A stretch of DNA of 64,000 nucleotides from a virus. The stretch spans positions 22,012 to 86,011 of IMG/VR virus record IMGVR_UViG_3300042691_018527; one strand, given 5' to 3'. The translations under genes and the position numbers were made by a program. Each line of letters starts with the position of its first letter. Positions within the stretch are counted from its first letter, which is position 1. Under the pieces are notes generated by a model that did no database searches, was not told the DNA's origin, and worked only from the letters and a program-made list of their open reading frames with translations. Shown here piece after piece: positions 43,583 through 52,614 of the stretch.

Positions 43583-45445
43583 TTAAAATAAAACTATTGG
43601 GTAATAATCTTCTCTCTTATATAACTTATCAGAATTATCTTTTTCTTTTTTATTATCTACTTTAGGTTGACCCCAACTTAACAACCAACGTTGTAATTCT
43701 GCTGCATCTTCATCGCTAGTCTGTACTGTATTTTCTTCAAATTTACCTACAAAAGAATAAGATGCATTTGTAACTATATTTTTCTTAAAAGTTGATATAG
43801 TTCCAGCAAATATTGGACTTTTTTTAATTAAATCTGAGTTATCTGCTAATGGTTTAATAACCAATGGTCGTCCTTGATCATCATAATCTATTATATTGTA
43901 ATATTTTTCAGCAATTGCTGGGTCTAAAATAAAAAGACCCCATATTAATGACATAACTCTATCATCAAAGTCGTCATTTTTTCTTTTACTGTATGTAAAG
44001 TTTGGGTGTTGAACAAAATTATTAAGTTCTAACAACGTATCCATATCATACAAATTAACAGCTTTCAAACTATTCATCCAATATCTAAAATTTATAACAC
44101 CACGATAACGTGTGTTAGTGTGATTATATATACCAAATCTATTTTCTTTATTATAATGTTTGCTATTTCCCTCTAAATTGTATGTTACAACTGATTCATA
44201 ATTGTGAGTATGACATAAAACATCAAGAACCTGTTGACCATTGTTATTGTTTTCTATCAAAATTGGTGGTCTACCCCAATCGTCTAATATGCCCATCAAT
44301 CTAGTTCCAAAATGATAAGGGCTAATTTGGTTTGATGCAAATATAGCAACTTGTTTTATGTTTGTTAAATCAGAGAAATCTAATATTTGAGCTACTGTAT
44401 TTGACCTTCCAATACCTTCTCCAACGTCAACACCTATTGCATAAAAACTATTTGGGTTTGGTTCGTGGAATATTTTATATGCACCATCATCCATTACCAT
44501 TATAGGTTCTTTGCATTGTGCTTTTAATGCTTCCAACAAATCTGGATCAATTGCGGTTTTACCTGGTTCGTGGAATACGTTAGCATATTCTTGGTCAAAA
44601 TCTTCTTTTGATCCCATCAATGCAATTGTTTTTTGTTTCCATTCTTCGTCTCTTCCTGGAACATCCCAGTAATTAACAACTTCCAAATGCCACTCGCTGT
44701 TTGGTTTTTGAGATTCTTTGTATAATTCGTAAAATTTATTTTCTGTTCCATTTGGAGTACTAATCACAACAACTTGTGACTTCTTCATTGAAGAAATAAT
44801 TGGTATGGCAGACTTCCAAAGTTCTTTCATCAAATCGTTTGGACAGTGAGCCATCTCATCAATGATTAACAAATTACTAGTAGAACCTCTAGGACCAGAA
44901 GAAGATGTTGTGCTTACTGTTATAGCAGAATCGTTTGATAGTTGAAATCCGTCTCTTCTCCAAGATTTAACGCTAGGTTTCATCCAAACAGGAAGTTGTT
45001 CAAATGACATTTTAATTCTTGCAAAAATTTCTTTTGCAGTAGATTCTTTATTAGCAACGATGGTTATTCTTTTATCTGACTGAAAACAAACTAACCATAA
45101 AGCATAAATTGTTATAGTTGTGGTTTTACCGCTCTGTCTAGAACTTAAAACTACATTAAATCTATTTCCTTTAAAAGCCTTTAACAAACTTTTTTGGTAC
45201 TTATATAAACTAATTTTTTCTTTACCTTCTTCTGTTATTATGTAAAAATAGTTTTCTGCAAAATGAAGAACACTTTTGGCACAAAGTTTTAATTCATCTT
45301 TCATCTGAGGAGTCCATTTGAACAATGAATTTCCTCTTAATAAATTTTCATTACCTTTATAATATGTACCATCAACAACAATATCTTCTGGTTCAATTTC
45401 TTCAATCGATTCATCTTCAATTGTTTCTTTTTTAGGTCTTCCCAT
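43583..45445 (-). CDS. 17: Terminase large subunit gp17
   Basis: A 620-residue packaging motor (T4: 610). The ATPase has Walker A SSRQSGKT at 101-108, Walker B LLIIDEMAH with D196/E197, and the coupling motif VVISTPNGTENKFY near 220. The RNase H-like nuclease has IGVDVGEGIG, ENNNNGQQ and a DDRVMSLIWG block near 522. It cuts concatemers and pumps DNA into proheads. The small subunit gp16 is not recognised in the window. Confidence 0.96.
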   Translation of the reverse strand: MGRPKKETIEDESIEEIEPEDIVVDGTYYKGNENLLRGNSLFKWTPQMKDELKLCAKSVLHFAENYFYIITEEGKEKISLYKYQKSLLKAFKGNRFNVVLSSRQSGKTTTITIYALWLVCFQSDKRITIVANKESTAKEIFARIKMSFEQLPVWMKPSVKSWRRDGFQLSNDSAITVSTTSSSGPRGSTSNLLIIDEMAHCPNDLMKELWKSAIPIISSMKKSQVVVISTPNGTENKFYELYKESQKPNSEWHLEVVNYWDVPGRDEEWKQKTIALMGSKEDFDQEYANVFHEPGKTAIDPDLLEALKAQCKEPIMVMDDGAYKIFHEPNPNSFYAIGVDVGEGIGRSNTVAQILDFSDLTNIKQVAIFASNQISPYHFGTRLMGILDDWGRPPILIENNNNGQQVLDVLCHTHNYESVVTYNLEGNSKHYNKENRFGIYNHTNTRYRGVINFRYWMNSLKAVNLYDMDTLLELNNFVQHPNFTYSKRKNDDFDDRVMSLIWGLFILDPAIAEKYYNIIDYDDQGRPLVIKPLADNSDLIKKSPIFAGTISTFKKNIVTNASYSFVGKFEENTVQTSDEDAAELQRWLLSWGQPKVDNKKEKDNSDKLYKREDYYPIVLF

Positions 45446-45455
45446 AATATTTTAC

Positions 45456-45469
45456 AATAAATATTTATT
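45456..45469. promoter_or_regulatory. Palindromic bidirectional late promoter
   Basis: AATAAATATTTATT is a perfect 14-base inverted repeat that presents AATAAATA on both strands: 45456-45463 (+) towards 45489 and 45462-45469 (-) towards gp17. Gaps to the ATGs are 25 and 16 bases, longer than at other late boxes. Confidence 0.45.
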
Positions 45470-45488
45470 AATAAACAAGAAAAAACAA

Positions 45489-45857
45489 ATGGATTATAAA
45501 AATAACACAGAACATTTGTTGGGTAAAGACGACAAAAAGTTGCCGTTTTATAGCAAATGGCCAATATATAAACTTAATAATTTCAAAAATAATTGTTTAT
45601 GGAAAAAATTTCAAAATAAATTATTAGAATTAAAAGAAAAAGATATTTTAAAAAACATAGAAGATGAAGATATTGTAGATTATTTTACAAATAATCCAGA
45701 CATAGATTTTGAGATTTTATTTTTCAAAGATAGTATGCCAAAGCAATATATATTTAAAATTGATAATGAAATTTATTCTTATACTTTTGGATATTGTAGT
45801 AAAAGAAAGTTTGTTGTTAGATTTTATTTTGATTTAAATAAATTCTTTAGTTTTTAA
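45489..45857 (+). CDS. Plus-strand singleton, unknown
   Basis: A 122-residue Lys/Asn/Phe-rich protein. YSKWPIYKLNNFKNNCLWKK and a C-terminal strand set (SYTFGYCSKRKFVVRFYFD) suggest a small folded domain, but no family is recognised. It is isolated between gp17 and gp53 on the opposite strand, and its end overlaps gp53 by 11 bases. A late-type box lies 25 bases upstream. Confidence 0.6.
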   Translation: MDYKNNTEHLLGKDDKKLPFYSKWPIYKLNNFKNNCLWKKFQNKLLELKEKDILKNIEDEDIVDYFTNNPDIDFEILFFKDSMPKQYIFKIDNEIYSYTFGYCSKRKFVVRFYFDLNKFFSF

Positions 45858-46206
45858 TTTGTCTCATCAACTCTGAAATTATTGGCCAAACATATTCAGA
45901 TTTTAATAATTTTAATTTTGTTCCTTGTTTTGGTGCAACTGTTGGATTTTTTATTTGATTATATTCACAAACCAACCACCATAATTCTATAGTATTGTAA
46001 TATTTATGTGATATATAAACCCAAGAATCGCTTGGTTTTACGACATATTCATCTTCAGCAGAACTATCGTTTGCAGGAAATATATTTATAGCTCTTAATA
46101 AATTATAAAACCTATTTTTATTTTCATCTTCATACAAATTAAAAAAATTTTCATACCTATAAACAGATAATTTTGGTAGATCTGGAAATGATGATTGCGG
46201 TGTCAT
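45847..46206 (-). CDS. 53: Baseplate wedge protein gp53-like (LysM-type fold)
   Basis: A 119-residue protein. YVVKPSDSWVYISHKYYNTI, then ELWWLVCEYNQIKNPT and GTKLKLL form a LysM-like domain as in T4 gp53 (196 residues), which staples neighbouring baseplate wedges. The first 45 residues correspond to the N-terminal LSVYRYENFF segment. Position next to gp48 supports a baseplate role. Confidence 0.8.
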   Translation of the reverse strand: MTPQSSFPDLPKLSVYRYENFFNLYEDENKNRFYNLLRAINIFPANDSSAEDEYVVKPSDSWVYISHKYYNTIELWWLVCEYNQIKNPTVAPKQGTKLKLLKSEYVWPIISELMRQIKN

Positions 46207-46212
46207 AATGTT

Positions 46213-47325
46213 TTATTGGTTTGTGTTTGGTGGAGGGTTGTTTCCACCATAACTATTTTTAACACTTTCAACTACGGCAGAACCAACATTTTTTACAGCA
46301 TTGACCGTTTCATCTCTCAGATTAGCCGCCCATTCCGGTATTCTACCAGCATCGGTAACTTCTATTTTAGATCCTCCGATGGCACCTGAAAATATGTTAG
46401 AACTTTGAGATATTAAATCTCTGAATGTGATAGATATTTTATATGCTTCCGGTATCAAAATTTCAGATGGTCCAAACCCTGAAAAATCTTTCATTCTTCT
46501 TGTTGTACCAATACTATCAACTTTAAAATTGCTAACAAATGCAGCTGCCATATATACACCACCTTTAGAAAAAGTATCAACTGTATATAATTTAGGTGGT
46601 ATATATGTCATCAAAGATGTTCTGGTTTTTAAATTTTGAAATGTAAAAAGTTGAACAAAACAATAATGATCAAACGCAGATTCTAATGACATGGTATTAT
46701 ATAATGGAAATGTTACAGTTAATTCATTTAAATTAGTGTTTGCGTATTGGTATGTGTCTTCAAACCCAAATCCAGGTGTTACCATACCAACACCAAAACC
46801 AACAGCAGCACCAATTAAATTCGCTTTTACTCCAGTTGAACCACTACCAGACCCAGCCATTCCTTTAAACATATCACCCAATCCACTTGCTTTAGTCCAT
46901 TCATTTGAAACATTTCTAATGTTATCACCGTTTTTTAATAAAAATGGAAAATTATAAGAAAATCCAGTTTTTTCAGATGCATATAATTGAAGATATGTGT
47001 CAACGGACTTATCACCAGCAAGACCTTGGAAAAAATTACCACCTTGTTCTAAAAATTGTAATAAGTTTGCTGTCCATATACCATATTTAAGTTCTCTCTC
47101 TGTAACCCAAACGGAAGGAACTTCTTCTGTACTTCCAATATTTTTCCAATGCATTGAATTTACGACATCAACAATACCAGAACCTCTTGGTTTAAGTTTT
47201 GTATATGGTTTTGCTAAATTATCAAGACCAAACACAGACAGTTGTGATTGTTCCGCTGTAAAATATTTATTGGAAGCAAATGATTTATTGATCCCACTTG
47301 TTCCTGTTATTGCTTCAAGTGACAT
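46213..47325 (-). CDS. 48: Baseplate tube cap gp48-like
   Basis: A 370-residue protein, close to T4 gp48 (364). The tube-type block LNELTVTFPLYNTMSLESAF and FVQLFTFQNLKTRTSLMTYI is followed by PPKLYTVDTF and YKISITFRDLISQSSNIF. gp48 sits on the hub and primes tube polymerisation together with gp54. It directly follows the tape-measure gene (29-48 as in T4) with an eight-base gap and has a late promoter. Confidence 0.82.
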   Translation of the reverse strand: MSLEAITGTSGINKSFASNKYFTAEQSQLSVFGLDNLAKPYTKLKPRGSGIVDVVNSMHWKNIGSTEEVPSVWVTERELKYGIWTANLLQFLEQGGNFFQGLAGDKSVDTYLQLYASEKTGFSYNFPFLLKNGDNIRNVSNEWTKASGLGDMFKGMAGSGSGSTGVKANLIGAAVGFGVGMVTPGFGFEDTYQYANTNLNELTVTFPLYNTMSLESAFDHYCFVQLFTFQNLKTRTSLMTYIPPKLYTVDTFSKGGVYMAAAFVSNFKVDSIGTTRRMKDFSGFGPSEILIPEAYKISITFRDLISQSSNIFSGAIGGSKIEVTDAGRIPEWAANLRDETVNAVKNVGSAVVESVKNSYGGNNPPPNTNQ

Positions 47326-47330
47326 AATAT

Positions 47331-47338
47331 TATTTATC
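47331..47338 (-). promoter_or_regulatory. T4-late-type promoter box GATAAATA
   Basis: Minus-strand GATAAATA ends five bases before the gp48 ATG at 47325; it overlaps the last codons of the tape-measure gene. Confidence 0.5.
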
Positions 47339-49433
47339 CAATTGTGGCACTACGCCTTTCTGTTATATTCCACCATCTGGATCTTTCATCAAATATTCCG
47401 TCTCTTTGATTTCCAAATAAATATTCTTTTGATGTATTAGAACCAGAATTTACAGTAGAATTGTTAACATTAACAACAGAAGGATTGTTGTTCTTTTCAG
47501 AAGAAACCAACATTATATTTCTACTCAAATTGTTTATATTTTTATTAATATCAGAAATTGCAATTGTAATGTCTTTAAGTGCTAAATCCAAAACACCACC
47601 AGATTTAAAAGCCAAAACACTATCACTTGGAGCAGTCTCATATGTAGTATTTCCCAATTTCATTTGAATTGGTTGACCCGGTTCTAGTAAACCATCTTGA
47701 ATCGGTACAAAATTTTGCGGAACTTCATCAAAAGTTTCTGGTTTGTTGTTTTGATCTCTTTGTGCAGCAGCATCTGCTCTTGTTTTTGGTGTCGGTTGCT
47801 GTTGAGGTTGTTGTTGAGGTTGTTGTTGAGGTTGCGTTTGAGTCTGTATTGGTTGTGGTGGTTGTTGTTTTGCGTCATCTTCAATACCAAAAACCTCCGC
47901 TGCAAACCCACGCATCCAACCTGGAAACCAATGTAAAACTTGCTTTCCAATCATCTGTTTCATCTTATCAAAGTTTATTTTTCTTGCACCACTTGCATCA
48001 GTTGATACTGTTGCTTCCATTATTGGCAATAAAGCATTTGATATAAAGGATAGTGGAGTTTCTTTTAAAAGATTTAATGATTTTAATACATCTTGTGGGT
48101 TGTTTGATGATAAGCCATCAATTAACCCATATATACCTTCACCCATTTTCATCAATGATGAAATAAAAGGAACTTCCTTTAATGTGTTATATATAGCAGT
48201 TCCCCAATCTTTCAAAATGTTTAATTTGCCTTGTTGTATCTCTTCTGGCGATTTACCCTCACCTTGAGTTTTGTAATCTAAAAAGGCGTTTAATAAACTT
48301 AAACCAATCGACAATGGAACACCAGCATATGGAATAAAACCAACTAAACCATTTGCAACATCTATTAATGCACCAACATAATCACCTTTTTCATATCTAT
48401 CATATGCGAAATAAAAACTTATTAATGCACCGATACCGGGAATTGCTTTAGCGGCAAGTAATCCGGTACCTTTAAATATACCACCTACTAACTTAGGTAA
48501 AATTTTTGCAAATAATCCAGGAGATGCTTTTACTCCAGCTTTAGCAACATCATCACCAAACCCCATTGAAAATATTGCCTTTAACCCATCTTCTAATAGC
48601 TGACCAAATGTTGTAAACATTTTACCGGCAAGTGCAGGAATTCCACCAAGTGCTAATTTCAACCCACTTACCGAGAAAAATTTAGCAATACCTTCAACAA
48701 TTCCTTCAAATTTATTAAAAAAACTTAAATCAATGTTAAACTTTTCTTCTAACCATGGTTTGATATGACTATCCCAAAACATTGATATTAATACAGCAGC
48801 AAGCCCACCAGCAAGTAATAGTTTTGCAAGAGTTCCTAGCAAACTACCACTGTCAGCTGATTCGTATATTGCATCTTTTATTTCATCTTGTTTTGATACT
48901 AATTTTGATAGTTCTTTTTGTTGAAATTGGTATAAATTTCTCTCTTGATCTCTTGCCTTACCAAACAATTCTTTAAAGAATATTTTATTTTCATCTGAGA
49001 ATTCAATCACTTGTATATCTGGACCAAACGTTTTTTGTTCTGCTATATTTTCTTGTTTAGCTTTTTCCGGAACCACATTATCTATACTTGTATCTTTTAG
49101 TTTTTCTTTTGGTGATTGAAAAAAACCAGAAAAATCAGGAAGATTCATTTTAGAAAATTCTTTAAATTTATCTTTTATTTTTTTAATATTACTAACGGAT
49201 TCATCGTCTTTTAATTCTGATAAACCCAAAGGATCTGTAATTTTTTTAATCTCATCTGGTTTGATGTTTTTTACTCTATTTAAAAGAGGTTGGATGAATT
49301 TTGTTTTAAAATCTGATTTTAAATCATTTAATTCTTGAGTTTCGTTATCAAAAAAGAGTTGTTTGATAAAATCCTTGGCAGTCAAAGTACCATCGTCTTT
49401 GATTTGTGAAAAAATATCTTCTATTGCTGCCAT
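47334..49433 (-). CDS. 29: Tail tape-measure protein gp29-like
   Basis: A 699-residue protein (T4 gp29: 590). Charged helices at the N-end are followed by hydrophobic stretches (LAKLLLAGGLAAVLISMFW near 205-223 and several Gly/Ala/Ile-rich segments up to about 390), as in tape measures that become membrane-inserted. A Gln/Pro repeat (QPQQQPQQQPQQQP, about 535-550) forms a hinge before the C-terminal domain. The length suggests a tail somewhat longer than that of T4. Flanking genes (gp48 and two chaperone-like genes) fit the assignment. Confidence 0.78.
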   Translation of the reverse strand: MAAIEDIFSQIKDDGTLTAKDFIKQLFFDNETQELNDLKSDFKTKFIQPLLNRVKNIKPDEIKKITDPLGLSELKDDESVSNIKKIKDKFKEFSKMNLPDFSGFFQSPKEKLKDTSIDNVVPEKAKQENIAEQKTFGPDIQVIEFSDENKIFFKELFGKARDQERNLYQFQQKELSKLVSKQDEIKDAIYESADSGSLLGTLAKLLLAGGLAAVLISMFWDSHIKPWLEEKFNIDLSFFNKFEGIVEGIAKFFSVSGLKLALGGIPALAGKMFTTFGQLLEDGLKAIFSMGFGDDVAKAGVKASPGLFAKILPKLVGGIFKGTGLLAAKAIPGIGALISFYFAYDRYEKGDYVGALIDVANGLVGFIPYAGVPLSIGLSLLNAFLDYKTQGEGKSPEEIQQGKLNILKDWGTAIYNTLKEVPFISSLMKMGEGIYGLIDGLSSNNPQDVLKSLNLLKETPLSFISNALLPIMEATVSTDASGARKINFDKMKQMIGKQVLHWFPGWMRGFAAEVFGIEDDAKQQPPQPIQTQTQPQQQPQQQPQQQPTPKTRADAAAQRDQNNKPETFDEVPQNFVPIQDGLLEPGQPIQMKLGNTTYETAPSDSVLAFKSGGVLDLALKDITIAISDINKNINNLSRNIMLVSSEKNNNPSVVNVNNSTVNSGSNTSKEYLFGNQRDGIFDERSRWWNITERRSATIG
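47800..47833. repeat. Short Gln/Pro codon repeat
   Basis: A roughly 12-base unit (TGTTGTTGAGGT in plus-strand reading) is repeated three times within the tape-measure gene and encodes the QPQQ repeats. It may vary in copy number. Confidence 0.8.
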
Positions 49434-49464
49434 ATATAGTACTTATTGTACTATAATTGTTTTA

Positions 49465-50295
49465 TTAAGTTAAAAACAATAAACTATCGACATTAATTAC
49501 CTTTTTATAATCTTCGTGTTCAACAAGTAATATTTCATCAACATCTTTTTTCCATTTTGATATTTGGTCCAAAACCTTTTGAATCAACACACTTGGTAAT
49601 TTTTCTATTAATTTTACTCTTTGATCAATTCTATCTAAGTTTAAATCAACCTCGATGTCGTTTATGTATAACTTTTTAATATATTTTGAAGTCTCCATTA
49701 TAAAAGCATCGGATATTATATCTTTAACATCTTCATTGTTTTTTGCTTGGTTGGATTTTTTATGAGTTTTTAACATTTGTTTGTCGTGTTGTAATTCTTC
49801 AAGAATAGAAGGAACCGACAAATCAACAGACAATGAAATATTGTTGTTTAACACTTTAATTGTTTCTTTTTCTGGAGTTACATAATTTTTAAATTTTTCA
49901 ATTATATTATTTAAATCTACCTTAAAAGAAATATTATTTTTATCATCAAAAATAACATTTAATTTGTTTGATATTTTACTTTTTAGAAATATTGCTATAC
50001 AATTTTTATCATAAACAGTGAAATCGTTTATGTCATTTTTATTATCTCCCAAATAATTTGATTTCAATATATCGTAAAATACATTTACGAAAGTTGTGTT
50101 ATACACCGAACTGTCCATTGCAGAACCAAGTAATTCTTTTTGTTGTTTGGTGTCTATCTCCCTAAAACAAAAATATTTCTTTTTAGATGGAATCCAAATA
50201 TCAACCTTAAATGTTTGTGAGATTTCATCCAATGCAACTAAAGCATTTTTAAAATCAATTAACTGTGTTTCTTCTTGTTCTGTATATTCTTCCAT
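49465..50295 (-). CDS. Tape-measure chaperone candidate, gp26/gp51-like
   Basis: A 276-residue protein. VDIWIPSKKKYFCFREIDTK then QQKELLGSAMDSS resembles the start of T4-type hub-assembly proteins (a strand pair followed by a helix). The rest is helical and Lys/Asp rich. Two such genes lie just upstream of the tape measure, the place where contractile-tail phages encode tape-measure chaperones. I cannot tell gp26 from gp51 by sequence. It ends 31 bases before the tape-measure start. Confidence 0.6.
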   Translation of the reverse strand: MEEYTEQEETQLIDFKNALVALDEISQTFKVDIWIPSKKKYFCFREIDTKQQKELLGSAMDSSVYNTTFVNVFYDILKSNYLGDNKNDINDFTVYDKNCIAIFLKSKISNKLNVIFDDKNNISFKVDLNNIIEKFKNYVTPEKETIKVLNNNISLSVDLSVPSILEELQHDKQMLKTHKKSNQAKNNEDVKDIISDAFIMETSKYIKKLYINDIEVDLNLDRIDQRVKLIEKLPSVLIQKVLDQISKWKKDVDEILLVEHEDYKKVINVDSLLFLT

Positions 50296-50306
50296 ATTAT
50301 ATAAAC

Positions 50307-51266
50307 TTATGGTGGCACATCTCCAAATTCAAGTGCTAAATCTTTTAACGATTGATTTTGTAATGCTTCCTCTGGAGAGGATTTTTTATTTTGATTGTTT
50401 TTCTGTTCCTGCATTATAGAAAAATATATATTTCTTTCAGATGGAGAAATTTGCATTATATAATCTGTTGATAATCCACATCCAGATAGTATATAAATTT
50501 CTTGATATAATGATCTTACATCATAAGAAAAAAACAATTTTAAATGTTCTAAAAAACTTAATGTATAAAAATTAAATTTATAATCTTTAAAATACTCCAA
50601 CCCAAAAAGATCTGATTCAAATAATTTTGTGACGATTGAAATTACTATTTCTTGTATTTTTTGTTTCAAAGAAACAGATATTTTATCAAAAATATATTTT
50701 TTTTCTTCCAAATTAAAATCATTTAAAACAATTTTTTTATTTTTAAATTTTATGTAATCTATAAACTCATGTAAAGTGTCATTTATTAGGTTATAATCAT
50801 TGGTTTTATTTAATAAAATTGAATTAAATGTTTTTAAAGAATTTATATTTGGCCATTTTAATTTTATTTCTACGTCATTGTCATACAAAAATTGTTCATC
50901 CTCAATACACAATGATGCATTATATAAATTTGTTAAATATGTTCTTAGGTCTACATTTAATTTTGTTTTTTCTTTCCCACCAGTATTTAAAAAAAACGTC
51001 ACACTTGTTCCAACACTTATCATTCTAAATTTCACCAAGAATAAAATATATTCAATGATGTCAATATTTTTTAAAACTTCTTTATTTTGAACACAATTTG
51101 AAACTAAATTTAAAACAAAATTATGATAATTTAAATAATCTTCCTTTTTATTTAAAAAATTTAAATTGGCTTTTGCTAATAAAATTTGTTCATTTGTTTT
51201 TAATTCTCTAAAATTCAAAGTTGTTTTAGAGAACGGTAAATCTAAACTTTGTGAATAATATTCCAC
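50307..51266 (-). CDS. Tape-measure chaperone candidate, gp51/gp26-like
   Basis: A 319-residue protein that starts with GTG at 51266, eight bases after the preceding stop. The opening (LDLPFSKTTLNFRELKTNE) has the same strand-turn-helix pattern as the following gene, and LKLFFSYDVRSLYQEIYIL followed by DYIMQISPSERNIYFSIM resembles C-ends of hub-assembly proteins with a Y-x-x-L-S-P-x-E-R signature. Probably a partner of the 49465 gene in tape-measure or hub assembly. Confidence 0.6.
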   Translation of the reverse strand: MEYYSQSLDLPFSKTTLNFRELKTNEQILLAKANLNFLNKKEDYLNYHNFVLNLVSNCVQNKEVLKNIDIIEYILFLVKFRMISVGTSVTFFLNTGGKEKTKLNVDLRTYLTNLYNASLCIEDEQFLYDNDVEIKLKWPNINSLKTFNSILLNKTNDYNLINDTLHEFIDYIKFKNKKIVLNDFNLEEKKYIFDKISVSLKQKIQEIVISIVTKLFESDLFGLEYFKDYKFNFYTLSFLEHLKLFFSYDVRSLYQEIYILSGCGLSTDYIMQISPSERNIYFSIMQEQKNNQNKKSSPEEALQNQSLKDLALEFGDVPP

Positions 51267-51274
51267 TAATATAG

Positions 51275-52006
51275 TTACTTCAAATACATGTAATTTCCAG
51301 TTTGACCATCCAAAACAGAATATCTATCATAAACAAATTTAATATCACTATATTTCATACCTTCTTCTGCATATGAATATGTTTCACCTTGAATTGAAAT
51401 GGGGGCAACATTAAAAAATCTATATATTTTTCTTACTGCCATTTTTCTCTTAGGACCAGTTTTAGCATACATAACAACATCAGCAAAATTACACTTAACA
51501 TACTTTTGTGAATTTTTGCTTCTTGCAACTAATCCATTATAGCCAACAGAAACTATCCAAGGTCTTACTATTAAATCTAAAAAAGAAGCATTAGTTTCTA
51601 ACATCGTAACACTTAAATTTTGATATTTTTCTCTATTTCCAACAGTAGCGGGTGGCATAAAACCACCATATTCCAATCCCTCGTTACCACCAGCAATTGT
51701 TTCGGACGGTAACTGAACTTGTCTAGCAAACGCACAACCAACCATGTTATTAGTTGAATATTGTAGTTTTCCATCTAACAAATATCTTGTTACAGAACTA
51801 TTATATGTCCAATTATTACCATATTCTCTTTTTCTCAGAGTTGACTGTAAATTATTCATCAACGAATTAACTGAGCTAAAATCAAAATATATTAGCCATT
51901 GGCTTGCTAATGATATGCTAGTCGGCCAAGAACCAAGAAGTTCTAAATAATACTCATAAGGACTCTTGTTTTCACCAAGAGCAAAAAAATCAGTTAAAGA
52001 AAGCAT
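51275..52006 (-). CDS. gp54-like tube initiator or second tube-fold protein
   Basis: A 243-residue protein. NMVGCAFARQVQLPSETI is the tube-loop pattern, FMPPATVGNREKYQNLSVTM the following strands, and NASFLDLIVRPWIVSVGY the helix-strand of the tube fold, ending in EGMKYSDIKFVYDRY. It is encoded directly after the tail tube gene with its own late promoter. gp54 is the natural candidate, but the order differs from T4, where 54 follows 48. Confidence 0.6.
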   Translation of the reverse strand: MLSLTDFFALGENKSPYEYYLELLGSWPTSISLASQWLIYFDFSSVNSLMNNLQSTLRKREYGNNWTYNSSVTRYLLDGKLQYSTNNMVGCAFARQVQLPSETIAGGNEGLEYGGFMPPATVGNREKYQNLSVTMLETNASFLDLIVRPWIVSVGYNGLVARSKNSQKYVKCNFADVVMYAKTGPKRKMAVRKIYRFFNVAPISIQGETYSYAEEGMKYSDIKFVYDRYSVLDGQTGNYMYLK

Positions 52007-52011
52007 AATAA

Positions 52012-52019
52012 TATTTATG
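52012..52019 (-). promoter_or_regulatory. T4-late-type promoter box CATAAATA
   Basis: Minus-strand CATAAATA ends five bases before the ATG at 52006. Confidence 0.5.
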
Positions 52020-52032
52020 CTTTAATCTTTTA

Positions 52033-52575
52033 TTACTTGGCTAATCTCCAGTATTGATATGCTAATGTGACCTGTTGTTCTAAAATTTCACCAGCTGTGG
52101 TAATATTTAAAGTAAGATCACCTATAGTTTGACAGTAAGCACCATACAAAGTATAAGTTCTTAGTGCATTACCTTGTTTGTCCATTAGACTTAAAGTAAT
52201 TTGATTTGATACATCTTTACTTGGAATGTTGTATGAACCAGTACTATTTGCATCATCAAATACTTGTTTTGTCCAATCTTCAAATTTTCTACGAATAGAA
52301 AGATTCTGTGGAACCCTAAATGTTATTTGCCAGCCTTGACTATTTGGATATGTTGCAGTTCCAGGAACATTAAACGACAATCCCATGAAAGGAACTGGAA
52401 TGTTAGTAATTGATCTTCCGGGTAATGTAGTACTTGTAACATACATTAATTCATTTGTGGTAAATCTTGTTCCTCCCAATGCAATAACTCTAAATAAGTT
52501 ATTACGAGCAAAGTCATTTGAAATTGCTGTGTCGTAGAAGTTTTCTATACCTTGTGTTTCGAGTATTCCAGCCAT
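52033..52575 (-). CDS. 19: Tail tube protein gp19
   Basis: A 180-residue tube subunit (T4: 163). FARNNLFRVIALGGTRF, then LMYVTSTTLPGRSITNIPVP, GWQITFRVPQNLSIRRKFEDW and the end EILEQQVTLAYQYWRL match gp19. Hexameric rings stack inside the sheath. It follows the sheath gene by 39 bases, the usual 18-19 order. Strong codon bias is compatible with high expression. Confidence 0.93.
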   Translation of the reverse strand: MAGILETQGIENFYDTAISNDFARNNLFRVIALGGTRFTTNELMYVTSTTLPGRSITNIPVPFMGLSFNVPGTATYPNSQGWQITFRVPQNLSIRRKFEDWTKQVFDDANSTGSYNIPSKDVSNQITLSLMDKQGNALRTYTLYGAYCQTIGDLTLNITTAGEILEQQVTLAYQYWRLAK

Positions 52576-52588
52576 AATTTTATATTAA

Positions 52589-52596
52589 TATTTATC
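52589..52596 (-). promoter_or_regulatory. T4-late-type promoter box GATAAATA
   Basis: Minus-strand GATAAATA, 13 bases before the gp19 ATG at 52575. Confidence 0.5.
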
Positions 52597-52614
52597 CTCC
52601 AGTAGTATCATTTA

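Noticed and set aside
47669-48046. Leu/Val-rich plus ORFs over the tape-measure Gln/Pro region
   Set aside because: Repeats of CAA/CAG read in reverse give poly-Leu/Val; no gene-like composition.
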